Part shown: positions 36,429 to 45,888 of the stretch, one piece after another
How the letters are laid out: every line of letters begins with the position of its first letter
How positions within the stretch are numbered: position 1 is the first letter of the stretch
Source of the DNA: an uncultured Glaciecola sp.
GTDB taxonomy: Bacteria; Pseudomonadota; Gammaproteobacteria; Enterobacterales; Alteromonadaceae
NCBI GenBank assembly: GCA_947496235.1
Contig: CANMCE010000002.1
Location: forward strand, 310,001 to 374,000
DNA: 64,000 nt
Reading direction: 5' to 3'
The notes under the pieces: model-generated
What the model was told of the DNA's origin: nothing
Seen by the model: the letters and a program-made list of their open reading frames with translations, nothing else
Databases searched by the model: none
Made by a program: the position numbers and the translations under genes

Positions 36429-38881
36429 GCCTTAGCTGGCGCTACTTCATCTTCATTGATGTCTGTCGCCGGCTTAACTACAAATTTTTGTAGCAAAGTC
36501 GGTAACACTGTTAAATCACAGAACAGAGCAAATAGCATAGCGCTGGCTGTCAATAAGCCAAAATACACGCTAGGCATAAAATCAGAGAACATAAACATGC
36601 CAAAGCCTAATGCAATGAGCGTCGTGGTATAAGTAATCGCCAATCCAGTATGAGAAAACGCGCTTTTTAGTCCACTAAGTTTGTCTTGGTTTTGTCCTGT
36701 TATAAAGGCATCCATAAAGTGAATAGTGTCATCTACCGCTATGCCCATGGCGATCGCAGCTATGGTAATTGTCATCAAATCTAATGGGATACCTAGCCAT
36801 CCTATAAGCCCCAAAATTGCAGTAGTGGTAATGATATTGGGTACCAGAGCAATTAGCGCTAGCTTCAACGACCTGAATATAATCAAAAGTACAATACCGA
36901 GTGCTATGTAAACAATGCCTAATGTAGTGATTTGTGAATCGAAAAGGCGTGAAAGTATATCCTGGTACAAAATGAACAGATTGGTTAGTTTATATTGTTC
37001 TGGTTCTAAACCAGACGCGGCTAAATCGGCTTTGATGTTGTCCAGTAGTTGCTGGCGATTTAGATCAGGTAAAGAGTCTTTTATTCGAGTTGATATTCGC
37101 AAAGTTTTTGAGTCTGTATCAACGTAGGCCCCTAACAGTTGATCAATAACCTCTTTGTCCACCACTTCATAGATAACGTCTAATTCGTATTCAGTGAGCG
37201 GCATATTTTGATTAACTTGTTTTGCTAACAGGGTGAAGTTAATTAAAGAGGTTACATTGCCGGATGCTTCAAAAGCATCAATAGTGGCATGACTCAAGTG
37301 CAACTGATTTATGGTCTCGGCACGTAAGAACAAGTCACCCTCTTGGGCATTAGGCAAGTTTATAACCACATCTAATGCGGTTGAACCACCAAACTGCCGG
37401 TCTATAAAACTGAGCTCTTGGTAGATCTTGGTGTCTTGGTGAAAGTAGTTGATGAAACTATTTTCAACGGTAAGCCTACTAATTCCTACACTTAAACCGA
37501 TTAAAATTGCTAGCGGAATTATGGCGGTTTTGGCTGGGTGATTAATTACCCATGACTTAACTTTGTTGAGTAGCGACTTTACCCAAGTATACTCATGCGC
37601 TTCTTTAGTCGCTGGCAAAAAGCTCAATATCGCAGGAAACAGCAGTAAAGCCACTAGTAAAGTCACAAGATTGGAAATTAGCATCATGATACCGAAATCC
37701 ATTACCGGTTGAATGCCACTAAATATCAGCGATGCAAACCCGATTGAAGTGGTTATGGCGGCAAAAAAGCAAGGTGCTATTTTATCTGTAAGTGTGGCTA
37801 TCACTCGTTCTTTTTGAGTTAAACTTTCGTCATCTCGGCTGATTTCTCGATAACAGGTAATTAAGTGAAGCATTATGGCCAAGGTTAATATGAGTTGTAA
37901 GGCGATAAAGTTGGCAGATATGACAGTGGCTGGGATTTGCAAAATTGCCAATACGCCCATAGTCACAGTGATACTAGCACCACAGGCCAGTATTGGAAAG
38001 ATGACCCATTTCACACTTCTATAAAGTATTGCCAGTAACAAACAGATAAGCGCGGCAATGCCAATGCCAAAATAAACAAGATCTTGTTTTACTATTTCAA
38101 TTAAACGCAGGCCAACAACATAACTTCCCCCAATGAAGATATCAGCATCAGCATCTGTAGACGCAATTATTTGCTCGATTTGTGCTAATTCTTGTTGTCG
38201 AGTTTTCCCTATCTGCTCCTCAATTTTACTGGCTTCTTGTTTTAATGAGTCAAGGGTTTGTTGTTGTTCGTCAGACAATTCTCCATCTAAAGTTTGCGCT
38301 TGAATATCTAACATTTGCGCGTTTAATGCTTCTAATTCTGAATTTTTCTTAAACACCAATTGAATTGACGTGGCATCTTGTTGTTCGTTAACCAAAAGAT
38401 CCGTATAAATGGGATGCTCACTGAGCATATTTCGCATTTGCTCAACAGAATATTGCTGTTTTTGGTAGGTTAAATCAGCCACATTATCAATTTGCAGTAA
38501 GTTAGTAGCACTTGAAATTAGGGGGACATTAAGAATCGAGTTGGTCGTTTCCAATCGCTCTATTTGTTCAAATTGATTTGTTAACTGCGCTAAATCTTGA
38601 AACGTTTGCTCAGAAAAAAGCGCATGATTACGTGGTTGGTAGGCAATTAAAATGAACTCGGATGGGGAGAATTTCTCATTCGCAAGCTGAGTTTCAATGT
38701 AGAGTTCGTTATTTTTCGTTAACAGCGTGTCAGCAGACGCATTAATTTTAAACTGTGTTGAAAAATAAGCTAATGCTGCAAACGTTATCGCAAATAAGAT
38801 GATTATGGGTATGCGATCACTTACTATAAATTTTGCAATGGTTTGACTTATGAGATGTTGTTTACCCGAACTACTACTCAT
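36425..38881 (-). CDS. RND-superfamily (MMPL-type) exporter
   Basis: The 818-residue inner-membrane protein has two repeats, each with one leading membrane helix, a periplasmic domain and a five-helix bundle (total about 12 helices). It is the sterol-sensing-domain-like RND/MMPL type found in Gram-negative bacteria and related to lipid exporters. The first periplasmic domain contains a coiled-coil stretch (about residues 165-225). ATG at 38881 is preferred because GGAGG lies 7 bp upstream, inside the end of the mlaA gene, with an 8-bp overlap. Linkage to MlaA suggests a lipid-transport role. Confidence 0.82.
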   Translation of the reverse strand: MSSSSGKQHLISQTIAKFIVSDRIPIIILFAITFAALAYFSTQFKINASADTLLTKNNELYIETQLANEKFSPSEFILIAYQPRNHALFSEQTFQDLAQLTNQFEQIERLETTNSILNVPLISSATNLLQIDNVADLTYQKQQYSVEQMRNMLSEHPIYTDLLVNEQQDATSIQLVFKKNSELEALNAQMLDIQAQTLDGELSDEQQQTLDSLKQEASKIEEQIGKTRQQELAQIEQIIASTDADADIFIGGSYVVGLRLIEIVKQDLVYFGIGIAALICLLLAILYRSVKWVIFPILACGASITVTMGVLAILQIPATVISANFIALQLILTLAIMLHLITCYREISRDDESLTQKERVIATLTDKIAPCFFAAITTSIGFASLIFSGIQPVMDFGIMMLISNLVTLLVALLLFPAILSFLPATKEAHEYTWVKSLLNKVKSWVINHPAKTAIIPLAILIGLSVGISRLTVENSFINYFHQDTKIYQELSFIDRQFGGSTALDVVINLPNAQEGDLFLRAETINQLHLSHATIDAFEASGNVTSLINFTLLAKQVNQNMPLTEYELDVIYEVVDKEVIDQLLGAYVDTDSKTLRISTRIKDSLPDLNRQQLLDNIKADLAASGLEPEQYKLTNLFILYQDILSRLFDSQITTLGIVYIALGIVLLIIFRSLKLALIALVPNIITTTAILGLIGWLGIPLDLMTITIAAIAMGIAVDDTIHFMDAFITGQNQDKLSGLKSAFSHTGLAITYTTTLIALGFGMFMFSDFMPSVYFGLLTASAMLFALFCDLTVLPTLLQKFVVKPATDINEDEVAPAKA

Positions 38882-39776
38882 TTTCATCCTCCGGCGTTTC
38901 CTCAGGCGTAGCATTCATCAACTCATTTCTATTGGTGCTTTGGATGTGCTGGTTACGAAAATAAAGATAAGGGTCTTCAGAAGATTCATATAATTCGATG
39001 TATAAATCCGCTTGTGCTGAAAAATCATCAAATCCATCAAAGGTTCGCAGATAAAAGTCATCAGGGCTATCTACTACTTCACCTATGGGATGAATTAATC
39101 CTTCGCCTATAATCGATGTAGTTCCACGCAAATCTGATTGGCCCAGAAGGGGTAACACTATATAAGCACCGCTTCCCACGTCATAATCCATCAGTGTTTC
39201 AGCGAAGGTTTTGGGCTCTTTTTTAATGTCAAACCAATCACTGGCCGGATCAAATAATCCCACGATACCAATTGTACTGTTGATCAGAAATCGCCCGAGA
39301 TTGCGACCTGCATCTGAGAACTCTCCAGTGAGTGCATTGTTGAGGAGATTTAACGGTTCTCGAATATTGTCAAAGGCATTATCTACGCCTTTTTTCACAG
39401 GGTCTGGAACCACCTTGTTATAACCTTTGGCGAGAGGAATAAGCGCATAAGTATAGGCATAGTGATTAAAGGTAAATATAGGGCGATTTAGCCATTCCAA
39501 TGGGTCGTAATAAGCCTGATCTGGCGCTAGTGAGTCTTCACCTAAGTTTGCGTCTGTGGCACTTATTACCGTAGGGTTAATAGTAATTTCGCCATTAGAA
39601 GTTTGTATAGTGGTAGGTTTAGCCTGAGATAATTGTGTCACCTTATCATTAGCTTGGGTATTTTCTTGATTGGATGTCGCTGTTTGTTGATTATCTGCGT
39701 TGTTCGTTGCACATCCCGCTAGCGAGAACAATACAACTATAAAGATCCCTATCGTTGGCGTTATTTTTCTTTTCAT
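38874..39776 (-). CDS. mlaA: MlaA (VacJ) family lipoprotein
   Basis: The 300-residue lipoprotein has lipobox SLAGC near residue 22, a poorly conserved Gln/Asn/Thr-rich spacer to about residue 80, and a full MlaA domain (DPLEWLNRPIFTFNHYAYTY; NNALTGEFSDAGRNLGRFLINSTIG; DPASDW). MlaA removes mislocalised phospholipids from the outer leaflet of the outer membrane. ATG at 39776 is preferred over an upstream in-frame codon because GGAG lies just before it. The gene overlaps the RND exporter and is not with mlaBCDEF. Confidence 0.88.
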   Translation of the reverse strand: MKRKITPTIGIFIVVLFSLAGCATNNADNQQTATSNQENTQANDKVTQLSQAKPTTIQTSNGEITINPTVISATDANLGEDSLAPDQAYYDPLEWLNRPIFTFNHYAYTYALIPLAKGYNKVVPDPVKKGVDNAFDNIREPLNLLNNALTGEFSDAGRNLGRFLINSTIGIVGLFDPASDWFDIKKEPKTFAETLMDYDVGSGAYIVLPLLGQSDLRGTTSIIGEGLIHPIGEVVDSPDDFYLRTFDGFDDFSAQADLYIELYESSEDPYLYFRNQHIQSTNRNELMNATPEETPEDENE

Positions 39777-40002
39777 GTTTACTCCGTTGTCTCCACAGCG
39801 CATTGATAGTAATTGCCGATTTAAACTCCATCTGCTTTTTGCATTTTTTACGCCAAAGAAAAATTGAGTAGCAAAGTAATTAACTACATGAAAACATAAT
39901 AAAAAAAATGATGGACAGCCTAACGCAGCAATAGGATTGGTAAAAATATTCTTATTAATGTGAATTCTTTACCTATTCCTAAGCCACTAACAATTCGTAA
40001 AT

Positions 40003-40743
40003 TTATTTCGGTTGTCGTCTCAGGTTTTCAAACAATGAAGGTTCCCAAGGCCGCATGGCCAACAACAGACCAAAATGCTGTCGTTGATTCAAGGGTAATG
40101 CCTGGTCTTCAATATTAAGCTGGGCGGCTTCTTTAGTAATTTGATTAAGTTTGCGTTGAATAATGTTTATTGAGGCATCTGAATACCGACCTCTTAAATA
40201 AAAACGAAAATTCCATTTTTCTCCTTTTTTTGGCGCCATAAACTTCACCATGACTTCTTGCTCCATAAAGCTCTCTAATTTTCCGCCCGGTTTCCAACGA
40301 AAATCTTGTGCAATAAGACTTCTGTACTTGTTATTCGGTAACAGCTCAATAATGCGTAATCTGTCTAGCTTAACCAGTAAACGTATAGCTTCGTGCTCAT
40401 CAATGGTATATTGCGCTATGATTTCTTCAAAGGTCCATCCATCTCTTACACAAACCGCTACCAATAATAATTTAGGGTTATCCAATAATTCATTTTCTTG
40501 TTCAGAGGTCAGTTCGCTGATTTTGTCTATTCGTTTTTCCGTCATGGCGAATAAATCAGCCAAGGTCATGTTTACCAAGTCGCAGATTTGTTCAAGTCTT
40601 TCCAAAGTAAAACTCGACTGTGAAAACATGCGTTTTATATTGGCTTCGCTCATATCAAGGGAAGAAGCAATAAATCGATAGGTGATATTTTGATTTTTGA
40701 GTAGAGATTTAAGTGTGGCAACGACCTGATTAATTTGACTCAT
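40003..40743 (-). CDS. XRE-family helix-turn-helix regulator
   Basis: The 246-residue protein has a Cro/C1-type helix-turn-helix in the first 70 residues (ITYRFIASSLDMSEANIKRMF, then LERLEQICDLVNMTLADLF) and a larger C-terminal region without a recognised domain. It is divergent from the 123-residue exported protein and DUF2145 genes, so control of these is a reasonable inference. The 134-bp gap between them is very AT-rich and would hold both promoters. Confidence 0.85.
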   Translation of the reverse strand: MSQINQVVATLKSLLKNQNITYRFIASSLDMSEANIKRMFSQSSFTLERLEQICDLVNMTLADLFAMTEKRIDKISELTSEQENELLDNPKLLLVAVCVRDGWTFEEIIAQYTIDEHEAIRLLVKLDRLRIIELLPNNKYRSLIAQDFRWKPGGKLESFMEQEVMVKFMAPKKGEKWNFRFYLRGRYSDASINIIQRKLNQITKEAAQLNIEDQALPLNQRQHFGLLLAMRPWEPSLFENLRRQPK

Positions 40744-40877
40744 AATGTAAATCCACGAAAAAGTATATTTATAGTATACCTAAAGCGTACTAATTTTATA
40801 CATTTCATACAATGGTTTACATATTTGATACCTAGCAATAATCTGGATCCCGCATCTAAACAAAAGGAAAGTAAAAC

Positions 40878-41249
40878 ATGAAAACACCTAAATTAATTAT
40901 TGCAACATTCTTAGTAACCACTTCATTTTTATCATTTGCAGAGGGCGGCGCTTCGCAACATAGCGGCCAAGCCAGCAAACATTCAGTTCTAGCGGTTGCT
41001 CATGGTACAGCTTCTACCGCGAAGGCTGCCAGTGCGGTTGCATCTGTTCCTGTGATGGTGGCTGGTGGATTTAGCGTCGCAACAGGAAGTGTATTGGTGG
41101 CTTCTGGAGAGAAGCTGGCTCAAATTGCTGATAGTGATCAACCTCTAATCATCACTGAAAAAGTAATCACGGTAGACCCTGCCCCTAATAAGGTGGTGAT
41201 AGAGCAAACTCAGACCACTAAAACCAAGAAAACGACTATTGAACAATAG
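40878..41249 (+). CDS. Small exported Ala/Ser/Val-rich protein
   Basis: The 123-residue protein has a signal peptide (cleavage near LSFAE, residue 22), an Ala/Ser/Gly/Val-rich middle with a weakly hydrophobic stretch (about 50-80) and a Lys/Thr-rich tail. AAAGGAAAG precedes the ATG. No family is recognised. It ends 29 bp before the DUF2145 gene and probably forms an operon with it; the pair may act together in the periplasm. Confidence 0.7.
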   Translation: MKTPKLIIATFLVTTSFLSFAEGGASQHSGQASKHSVLAVAHGTASTAKAASAVASVPVMVAGGFSVATGSVLVASGEKLAQIADSDQPLIITEKVITVDPAPNKVVIEQTQTTKTKKTTIEQ

Positions 41250-41278
41250 TCGCTAAAGCTTATAAAAAGGAGCTAGCC

Positions 41279-42100
41279 ATGAAAAAGTACTTATTTATTT
41301 TAATCTCTTGCGGTTTGATTTTATTTTCCAGCACTGATGTACAGGCTGGCAGTCAGGCCAATGCAGAAGCTAAATTTGCCCCTGAAGAGATAATAAATTT
41401 TGCAAAAAGCGTAGAGCAGTATGCGGCGCAAAAGGGTGCTAGAGCATTTTTAATCGCAAGAGTGGGAAGACCAAGTGAAGACTTACCTAAAGGTATTCAC
41501 TTTACGCATACTGCAGTAGCCATTTATTCACAAGTGACATTGGATTCTGGAGAACAAGCTTTTGGATATGCCATCTATAACTTGTATCAAAAAGCGGATG
41601 ATAAAAAGCATAGCTTTTTAATGACAGATTATCCTGTGGATTTTTTCTGGGGAGCTCAGGAATTAAATGCCGGGATTATCATTCCCAACAAAGATGTGCA
41701 ATTAGGATTAATTCAGTTGATTGCATCGGGCAACTATAAAGCGCTGCACAATGAAAACTACTCAGTCATTGCGAGTCCATTTAACAGCACCTATCAAAAT
41801 TGCACAGAGTTTACGTTAGACATGGTCAATAGCGCTATTTATAGCACTACAGATATCCCTAGGCTAAAAGCCAATGCTAGAAGCTATTTTGATGCACAAC
41901 GAGTGCACACAAGCCGCTTTAAACTGATGTTAGGAGGTATTTTTATGGAAGATGTGTCCACCCGTGATCATAAAGATAAAGTAGAAACAGCTACATTCAC
42001 TAGCATAGGTCGCTATCTGAAAAAATATGATTTAGTTACCGACGCCGTCTCCTTGCGCCAAGTTGGTACTGATATCCAAGTGACGCAGACTCAACTTTAA
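41279..42100 (+). CDS. DUF2145 family exported protein
   Basis: The 273-residue protein has a signal peptide (about residues 1-23) and matches DUF2145: RVGRPSEDLPKGIHFTHTAVAIYS near residue 60, DYPVDFFWG near 120, and QNCTEFTLDMVNSAIY near 180. The conserved His in FTHTAVA and Cys in NCTEF suggest a papain-like/NlpC-like fold, which is inference. AAAAGGAG precedes the ATG. A hairpin follows the stop. Confidence 0.8.
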   Translation: MKKYLFILISCGLILFSSTDVQAGSQANAEAKFAPEEIINFAKSVEQYAAQKGARAFLIARVGRPSEDLPKGIHFTHTAVAIYSQVTLDSGEQAFGYAIYNLYQKADDKKHSFLMTDYPVDFFWGAQELNAGIIIPNKDVQLGLIQLIASGNYKALHNENYSVIASPFNSTYQNCTEFTLDMVNSAIYSTTDIPRLKANARSYFDAQRVHTSRFKLMLGGIFMEDVSTRDHKDKVETATFTSIGRYLKKYDLVTDAVSLRQVGTDIQVTQTQL

Positions 42101-42116
42101 TCAACTTATCCATTTG

Positions 42117-42154
42117 AATTCTGCCACTATTATGCAATTTGTGGCAGAATTTAC
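42117..42154 (+). terminator. Hairpin after the DUF2145 gene
   Basis: AATTCTGCCAC (42117-42127) and GTGGCAGAATT (42141-42151) form an 11-bp stem with a 13-nt loop, followed by TTA. The T tail is short. Confidence 0.6.
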
Positions 42155-42201
42155 ACCATTGATAACCTATTAGCGCAAACTTTTCATCTTTAGGAATTTC
42201 A

Positions 42202-42804
42202 ATGCAACCTAATGAAATAGGCCTTGCCTATGACCAATTAACCCCTCTTTTTAATAGCAGTGATTTTAATCGCAGCTATGGCATAGAACAGCATAAGCGA
42301 GCGCTTAAATTTGTAAAAAATCCAGCATCAGCCTTTGACGTTGGTTGCGGGTGTTCAGGACGCATTTTTGATTTACTTATTGAGCATGGGCTTACAGCCA
42401 AGGGAATAGATGTATCTGAACAAATGGTTGCTTTAGCAAAAGAGCGCCATCCAACAATAGACATTATTTGCGGTGATATTTGCGAGTATTCGTTTACTGA
42501 GCAATATGATTTTATTACAGCATGGGACAGTATTTGGCATATTCCATTGGCATCGCAACAAGCTGTTATGGATAAATTAGTCAATGCTTTAGCGCCTGCT
42601 GGCGTACTTTTGTTTTCTTTCGGCGGAACTGAAAACGCTGATAAACATGTTAACACAGCCATGGGGCCAGCGATGTATTATTCGACCTTAGGCACTAACG
42701 GCTATATTGAACTTCTGCTTTCTAAAGGAATGCAGTTAAAACATTTAGAGTTCGATCAATTTCCTGAGCGCCATGGGTACTTAATCGCCCAAAAACCAGA
42801 ATAA
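42202..42804 (+). CDS. Class I SAM-dependent methyltransferase
   Basis: The 200-residue cytoplasmic enzyme has motif I AFDVGCGCSGRIF (about residue 48), motif II-like KGIDVSEQMVALAKERHP and a WDSIWHIPL motif IV region. Substrate unknown. It stands alone, converging on the HNH nuclease gene with 5 bp between stops. Confidence 0.82.
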   Translation: MQPNEIGLAYDQLTPLFNSSDFNRSYGIEQHKRALKFVKNPASAFDVGCGCSGRIFDLLIEHGLTAKGIDVSEQMVALAKERHPTIDIICGDICEYSFTEQYDFITAWDSIWHIPLASQQAVMDKLVNALAPAGVLLFSFGGTENADKHVNTAMGPAMYYSTLGTNGYIELLLSKGMQLKHLEFDQFPERHGYLIAQKPE

Positions 42805-42809
42805 TGGGT

Positions 42810-43355
42810 CTATTGCCAGTTTCTTCGCGCGGAAAAATGCGCGCTTAAAAATGCCATTTGATCGGCTAAAATTTTACGATTCATTAAGAAAAATCGCTCG
42901 TACATATTGGGCGTAAAAGGCACCGCGAGTAGTTTCATATTTGCTTCTTCAGGTGTTTTTGCGCCTTTAATATGATTGCATCGTCGACAAGCTGTAGCGG
43001 CATTGGTCCAGGTGTCTTTTCCGCCTTTCGAACGCGGAATGATATGATCTCTGGTCAATTGAGTAAGGGCGAAGTGTCCACCACAATAAAGACACATTTG
43101 CTGGTCACGACGAAACAAGAAACGATTAGTGAGTGAAATATGGCCTTTATCTTCAGTAATTTGTCCATCACAACCAATAATAGATGAAATTTTAAGTTGG
43201 CTCTGCTCGCCTTTACTGTTCCACCCACCATACAAGATTTGTTCGGTCTCACCTAATTCAAAGATAACTTTACCTTGGCAGTAGCATTTGGCGGCTTCTT
43301 CAGCGCTAATCCAAGATTTTGGCATTCCGGATTTATTCAGCTTGAGTATCATCAT
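42810..43355 (-). CDS. HNH endonuclease family protein
   Basis: The protein (181 residues from the ATG chosen) has the HNH zinc-finger nuclease motif: CLYCGG, then LTRDHIIPRSKGGKDTWTNAATACRRCNHIKG, with both CxxC pairs and the His-Asn-His set. Two adjacent ATG codons (43355 and 43352) are plausible starts. Such stand-alone HNH proteins are widespread in gammaproteobacteria and of uncertain role; nothing here ties it to a phage or restriction system. Confidence 0.85.
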   Translation of the reverse strand: MMILKLNKSGMPKSWISAEEAAKCYCQGKVIFELGETEQILYGGWNSKGEQSQLKISSIIGCDGQITEDKGHISLTNRFLFRRDQQMCLYCGGHFALTQLTRDHIIPRSKGGKDTWTNAATACRRCNHIKGAKTPEEANMKLLAVPFTPNMYERFFLMNRKILADQMAFLSAHFSARRNWQ

Positions 43356-43580
43356 AAGTGTTGTCTCGCTGTTTTTCTTATTATGCACCCTAATCATAGT
43401 CGTAAAACGTGACAGTGGTATTAAATAACGCTTTTTTCTTTCATTTGTTCAGTTAGAGCGGTTGAGGATAGGCATAAATTTACATACCTCAGTATAAACG
43501 CAGGAGTGTCGCTTTTGTCGTCTAGTTAAGGAGTTTTTGCTACTATCTCAGCATGTTAACCAGAAAGTAGTCGGTACAAC

Positions 43581-44144
43581 ATGAAGACATTTTCAAGTGG
43601 AGATGTTGCTACTATGTGTGATGTCACTTCACGAACAGTGATGCGATGGATCACCGCAGGCAGGTTGAATGCGTTTAAGTTGCCTGGTAGAGGAAACAAC
43701 CGAATTCGAGAAGATGATTTAATTTCATTTTTAAAGGAAAATCATATACCTATGCCTGCTGAACTCAGTTATGACATCGAAGTAAGAGGTTGTTTACTCA
43801 TTGCTAATGACAAGCATCTTGTTCGTCATGTAAAACGCATCGCCAGAGATGCAGATTTCGATGTTATGCATTTTCAAAATGCCTTGCAGGCTGGATATTG
43901 CATAGCCAAAGAGCGCCCATGTTTAATCGTGGTAGACAGTGAGCTCAGTAATATTGAAGTGGGTGAATTGCTAGCGCAATTGGAAAGTATGAATGATTAC
44001 AATCCACAGATATTTATTTTTGGTAGCCAAGGCGTTAACGGTAATGTGAAGAAGTACAAAGGTGATATTCGTATGTTTCACAAACCGATGGATTTAAACG
44101 CGTTTGCGTTATCAATTGAACAGATTTCAAGTTGGGAAAATTGA
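43581..44144 (+). CDS. Excisionase-type HTH fused to a receiver-like domain
   Basis: The 187-residue protein has an N-terminal MerR/excisionase-type HTH (about residues 1-55: SGDVATMCDVTSRTVMRWI and LPGRGNNRIREDDLISFL) and a C-terminal receiver-like domain (about 68-185). The receiver keeps a candidate phospho-acceptor Asp119 in LIVVDSELSN and the Lys-Pro pair in FHKPMD, but the N-terminal acidic pair is only partly kept (AND). HTH-then-receiver order is the reverse of most response regulators. No kinase is adjacent. Confidence 0.78.
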   Translation: MKTFSSGDVATMCDVTSRTVMRWITAGRLNAFKLPGRGNNRIREDDLISFLKENHIPMPAELSYDIEVRGCLLIANDKHLVRHVKRIARDADFDVMHFQNALQAGYCIAKERPCLIVVDSELSNIEVGELLAQLESMNDYNPQIFIFGSQGVNGNVKKYKGDIRMFHKPMDLNAFALSIEQISSWEN

Positions 44145-44216
44145 CAAAGATTTGGAACTAAGTCATGGCGCAGGGAAGCACCGTTCCAACAATCTGAATT
44201 CTGTTTTAGCCGAGCA

Positions 44217-45467
44217 CTATTCTTTATGTGCTTGAAATGCCAATGCAACGTCATCGACCAGTAAACCTTCCAATGCTATTCCAACAACCAGAATCAACGA
44301 CTTTTCAGGTGTCTTTTCATCTTCGATAAGGCGTGTGCTGTAGTGGCTAATAAAGTGGTTGGAAGATTCATCATAGGTAATTTCAGATAAATAAAACTGA
44401 TTTTCTTGCAAATTTAATATTTTGCTTTCATCGCCTTGCCAAAAATCAGACGTTACATCTGAAGTGGCAACTAGCGCACCTTCACTGTTGGTAATCATAA
44501 TTTCATGAATAAAAGACTTCTTCTGTTTAACACCTTGAACAAATTTCGACATTGGAAGCTCCATCATGGTTTCAGCAAAGTCGGGTACAAGGTTGTTCTC
44601 TACAGAGTGTCGCCATGCTTTGTCTAAGCTTAGCACTTCTTCAATGGTGTAATTATGGTCATCAAATTCTTTTTGAATTTGACGAAAACTGTTTGAGGAG
44701 AATAGTGGTAACAGGTCATGCTCAATAAAGTTGATCACTTTTTCCCTTTCAAACGCACTTAATTTGGTAATTTCTTTGTTGCAATTTCCAATCTGTTGAT
44801 TAAATGCCTCAACGACATGGGGATGTTGGTCAACAAACTGATTAGAGAAGGTGAGTCGTTTTGGTGAATATCTAACAAAAGACTCTCTCACACTCACCTG
44901 TTTAAAATTCTGTTGCAAACTTTTTTGTGTCTGGTGGCGATCAGCAATAAAAAGATCAAATCGACCCGCTACAAATTGAGAAACAAGTTGATCAATGCTA
45001 CGTGCATGAATAAAAGACCTAGTCCCTTGTTCTTGTAACCAAGTTTCCTCTGAACTGCCTTTTATGGTCCCAATTTTGGGATGCTTGTCGATTAAATCGT
45101 TTTGTGCGAGCGAATATGCAAACCACTTTTCAAGATAAACAGGATGTGAAGAAACACCTATTGCTGCGCCTTTGCTATCGGTAAGGTATATACCATCCAT
45201 CTTACCATTAATGACTTCTCGTCTCGCTCTTGTCCAGGGAACTTCCTTAATGATTGCTCGGTAATTAATTGCATTAAAAGCACAGGCAACAATGCTTTTC
45301 ACTTTATCTCGAGTATAGGTATCTGAGATGACCTTTTCTTGAGAAATTGGAGCAGTTGCTAGCACTATCACTTGCCTTTCAATGCCTGGCAAGGATTCAC
45401 TAGCGTTACTTGCTTTACTGAATGAAAGCATTATTAAAACAAGGGAACAAGAGATGAAGAGTCTCAT
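44217..45467 (-). CDS. Periplasmic binding-protein domain with C-terminal Cache-like domain
   Basis: The 416-residue exported protein has a signal peptide (about residues 1-22), a type-2 periplasmic-binding-protein domain (about 30-260, with VPWTRARREVINGKMDGIYL and RFDLFIADRHQ) and a C-terminal part (about 275-412) whose pattern (HEIMITNSEGALVATSDVTSDFWQ) resembles the PDC/Cache sensor fold. It has no membrane helix or output domain after the sensor parts, so it is not a receptor kinase or cyclase by itself. It may be a soluble sensor partner for another receptor. Start is followed closely by the signal peptide. Confidence 0.65.
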   Translation of the reverse strand: MRLFISCSLVLIMLSFSKASNASESLPGIERQVIVLATAPISQEKVISDTYTRDKVKSIVACAFNAINYRAIIKEVPWTRARREVINGKMDGIYLTDSKGAAIGVSSHPVYLEKWFAYSLAQNDLIDKHPKIGTIKGSSEETWLQEQGTRSFIHARSIDQLVSQFVAGRFDLFIADRHQTQKSLQQNFKQVSVRESFVRYSPKRLTFSNQFVDQHPHVVEAFNQQIGNCNKEITKLSAFEREKVINFIEHDLLPLFSSNSFRQIQKEFDDHNYTIEEVLSLDKAWRHSVENNLVPDFAETMMELPMSKFVQGVKQKKSFIHEIMITNSEGALVATSDVTSDFWQGDESKILNLQENQFYLSEITYDESSNHFISHYSTRLIEDEKTPEKSLILVVGIALEGLLVDDVALAFQAHKE

Positions 45468-45888
45468 CGACTGAAACTTAGCCTTGATAAAAAGAGGTTA
45501 TCTGAATTTTTGGAGACAATTTGTACATTTTCTAACTTCCTCTTTTTACATCAACTGCGTGGTATTAACTTATCGGAAATCCGAAAATATTCTTAAAAGG
45601 CAAATGCAAAAACAGCTGCTAGAGCTATACAAAAGTCTAATGAGTATACATTTTTGGCTTTCTTGAGTAAATAAAAACGTGCCTACAGCCGTTAAAAATA
45701 AAGGTTTTAACATAAATTTAACCTTGCATCTACCTGTTTATTATTACGGTAACAAATGTTGTATAAATATTGGTCACTCGACCGTGGTTTTTGTACGTTC
45801 AGTTAATAAAGCTGAACGCTGGGCGAATATGAGTATCCGCAGTTTATAGTTAAATAAGTCTCCTACATAAAACTAAGGAGATTTAAGC
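45468..45888. other. Intergenic region without a clear gene
   Basis: 421 bp, AT-rich. A 60-codon frame here has poor protein composition and no ribosome site and is not accepted. The one structural feature is CGTTCAG (45796-45802) with CTGAACG (45812-45818), a 7-bp inverted repeat. AAGGAG before 45889 is the ribosome site of the next gene. Confidence 0.5.

Noticed and set aside
40250-40681. 143-residue plus-strand frame
   Set aside because: Antisense to the XRE regulator with Ser/Ile-rich low-information sequence.
45484-45666. 60-residue coding frame
   Set aside because: No ribosome site, composition unlike its neighbours and no domain pattern.
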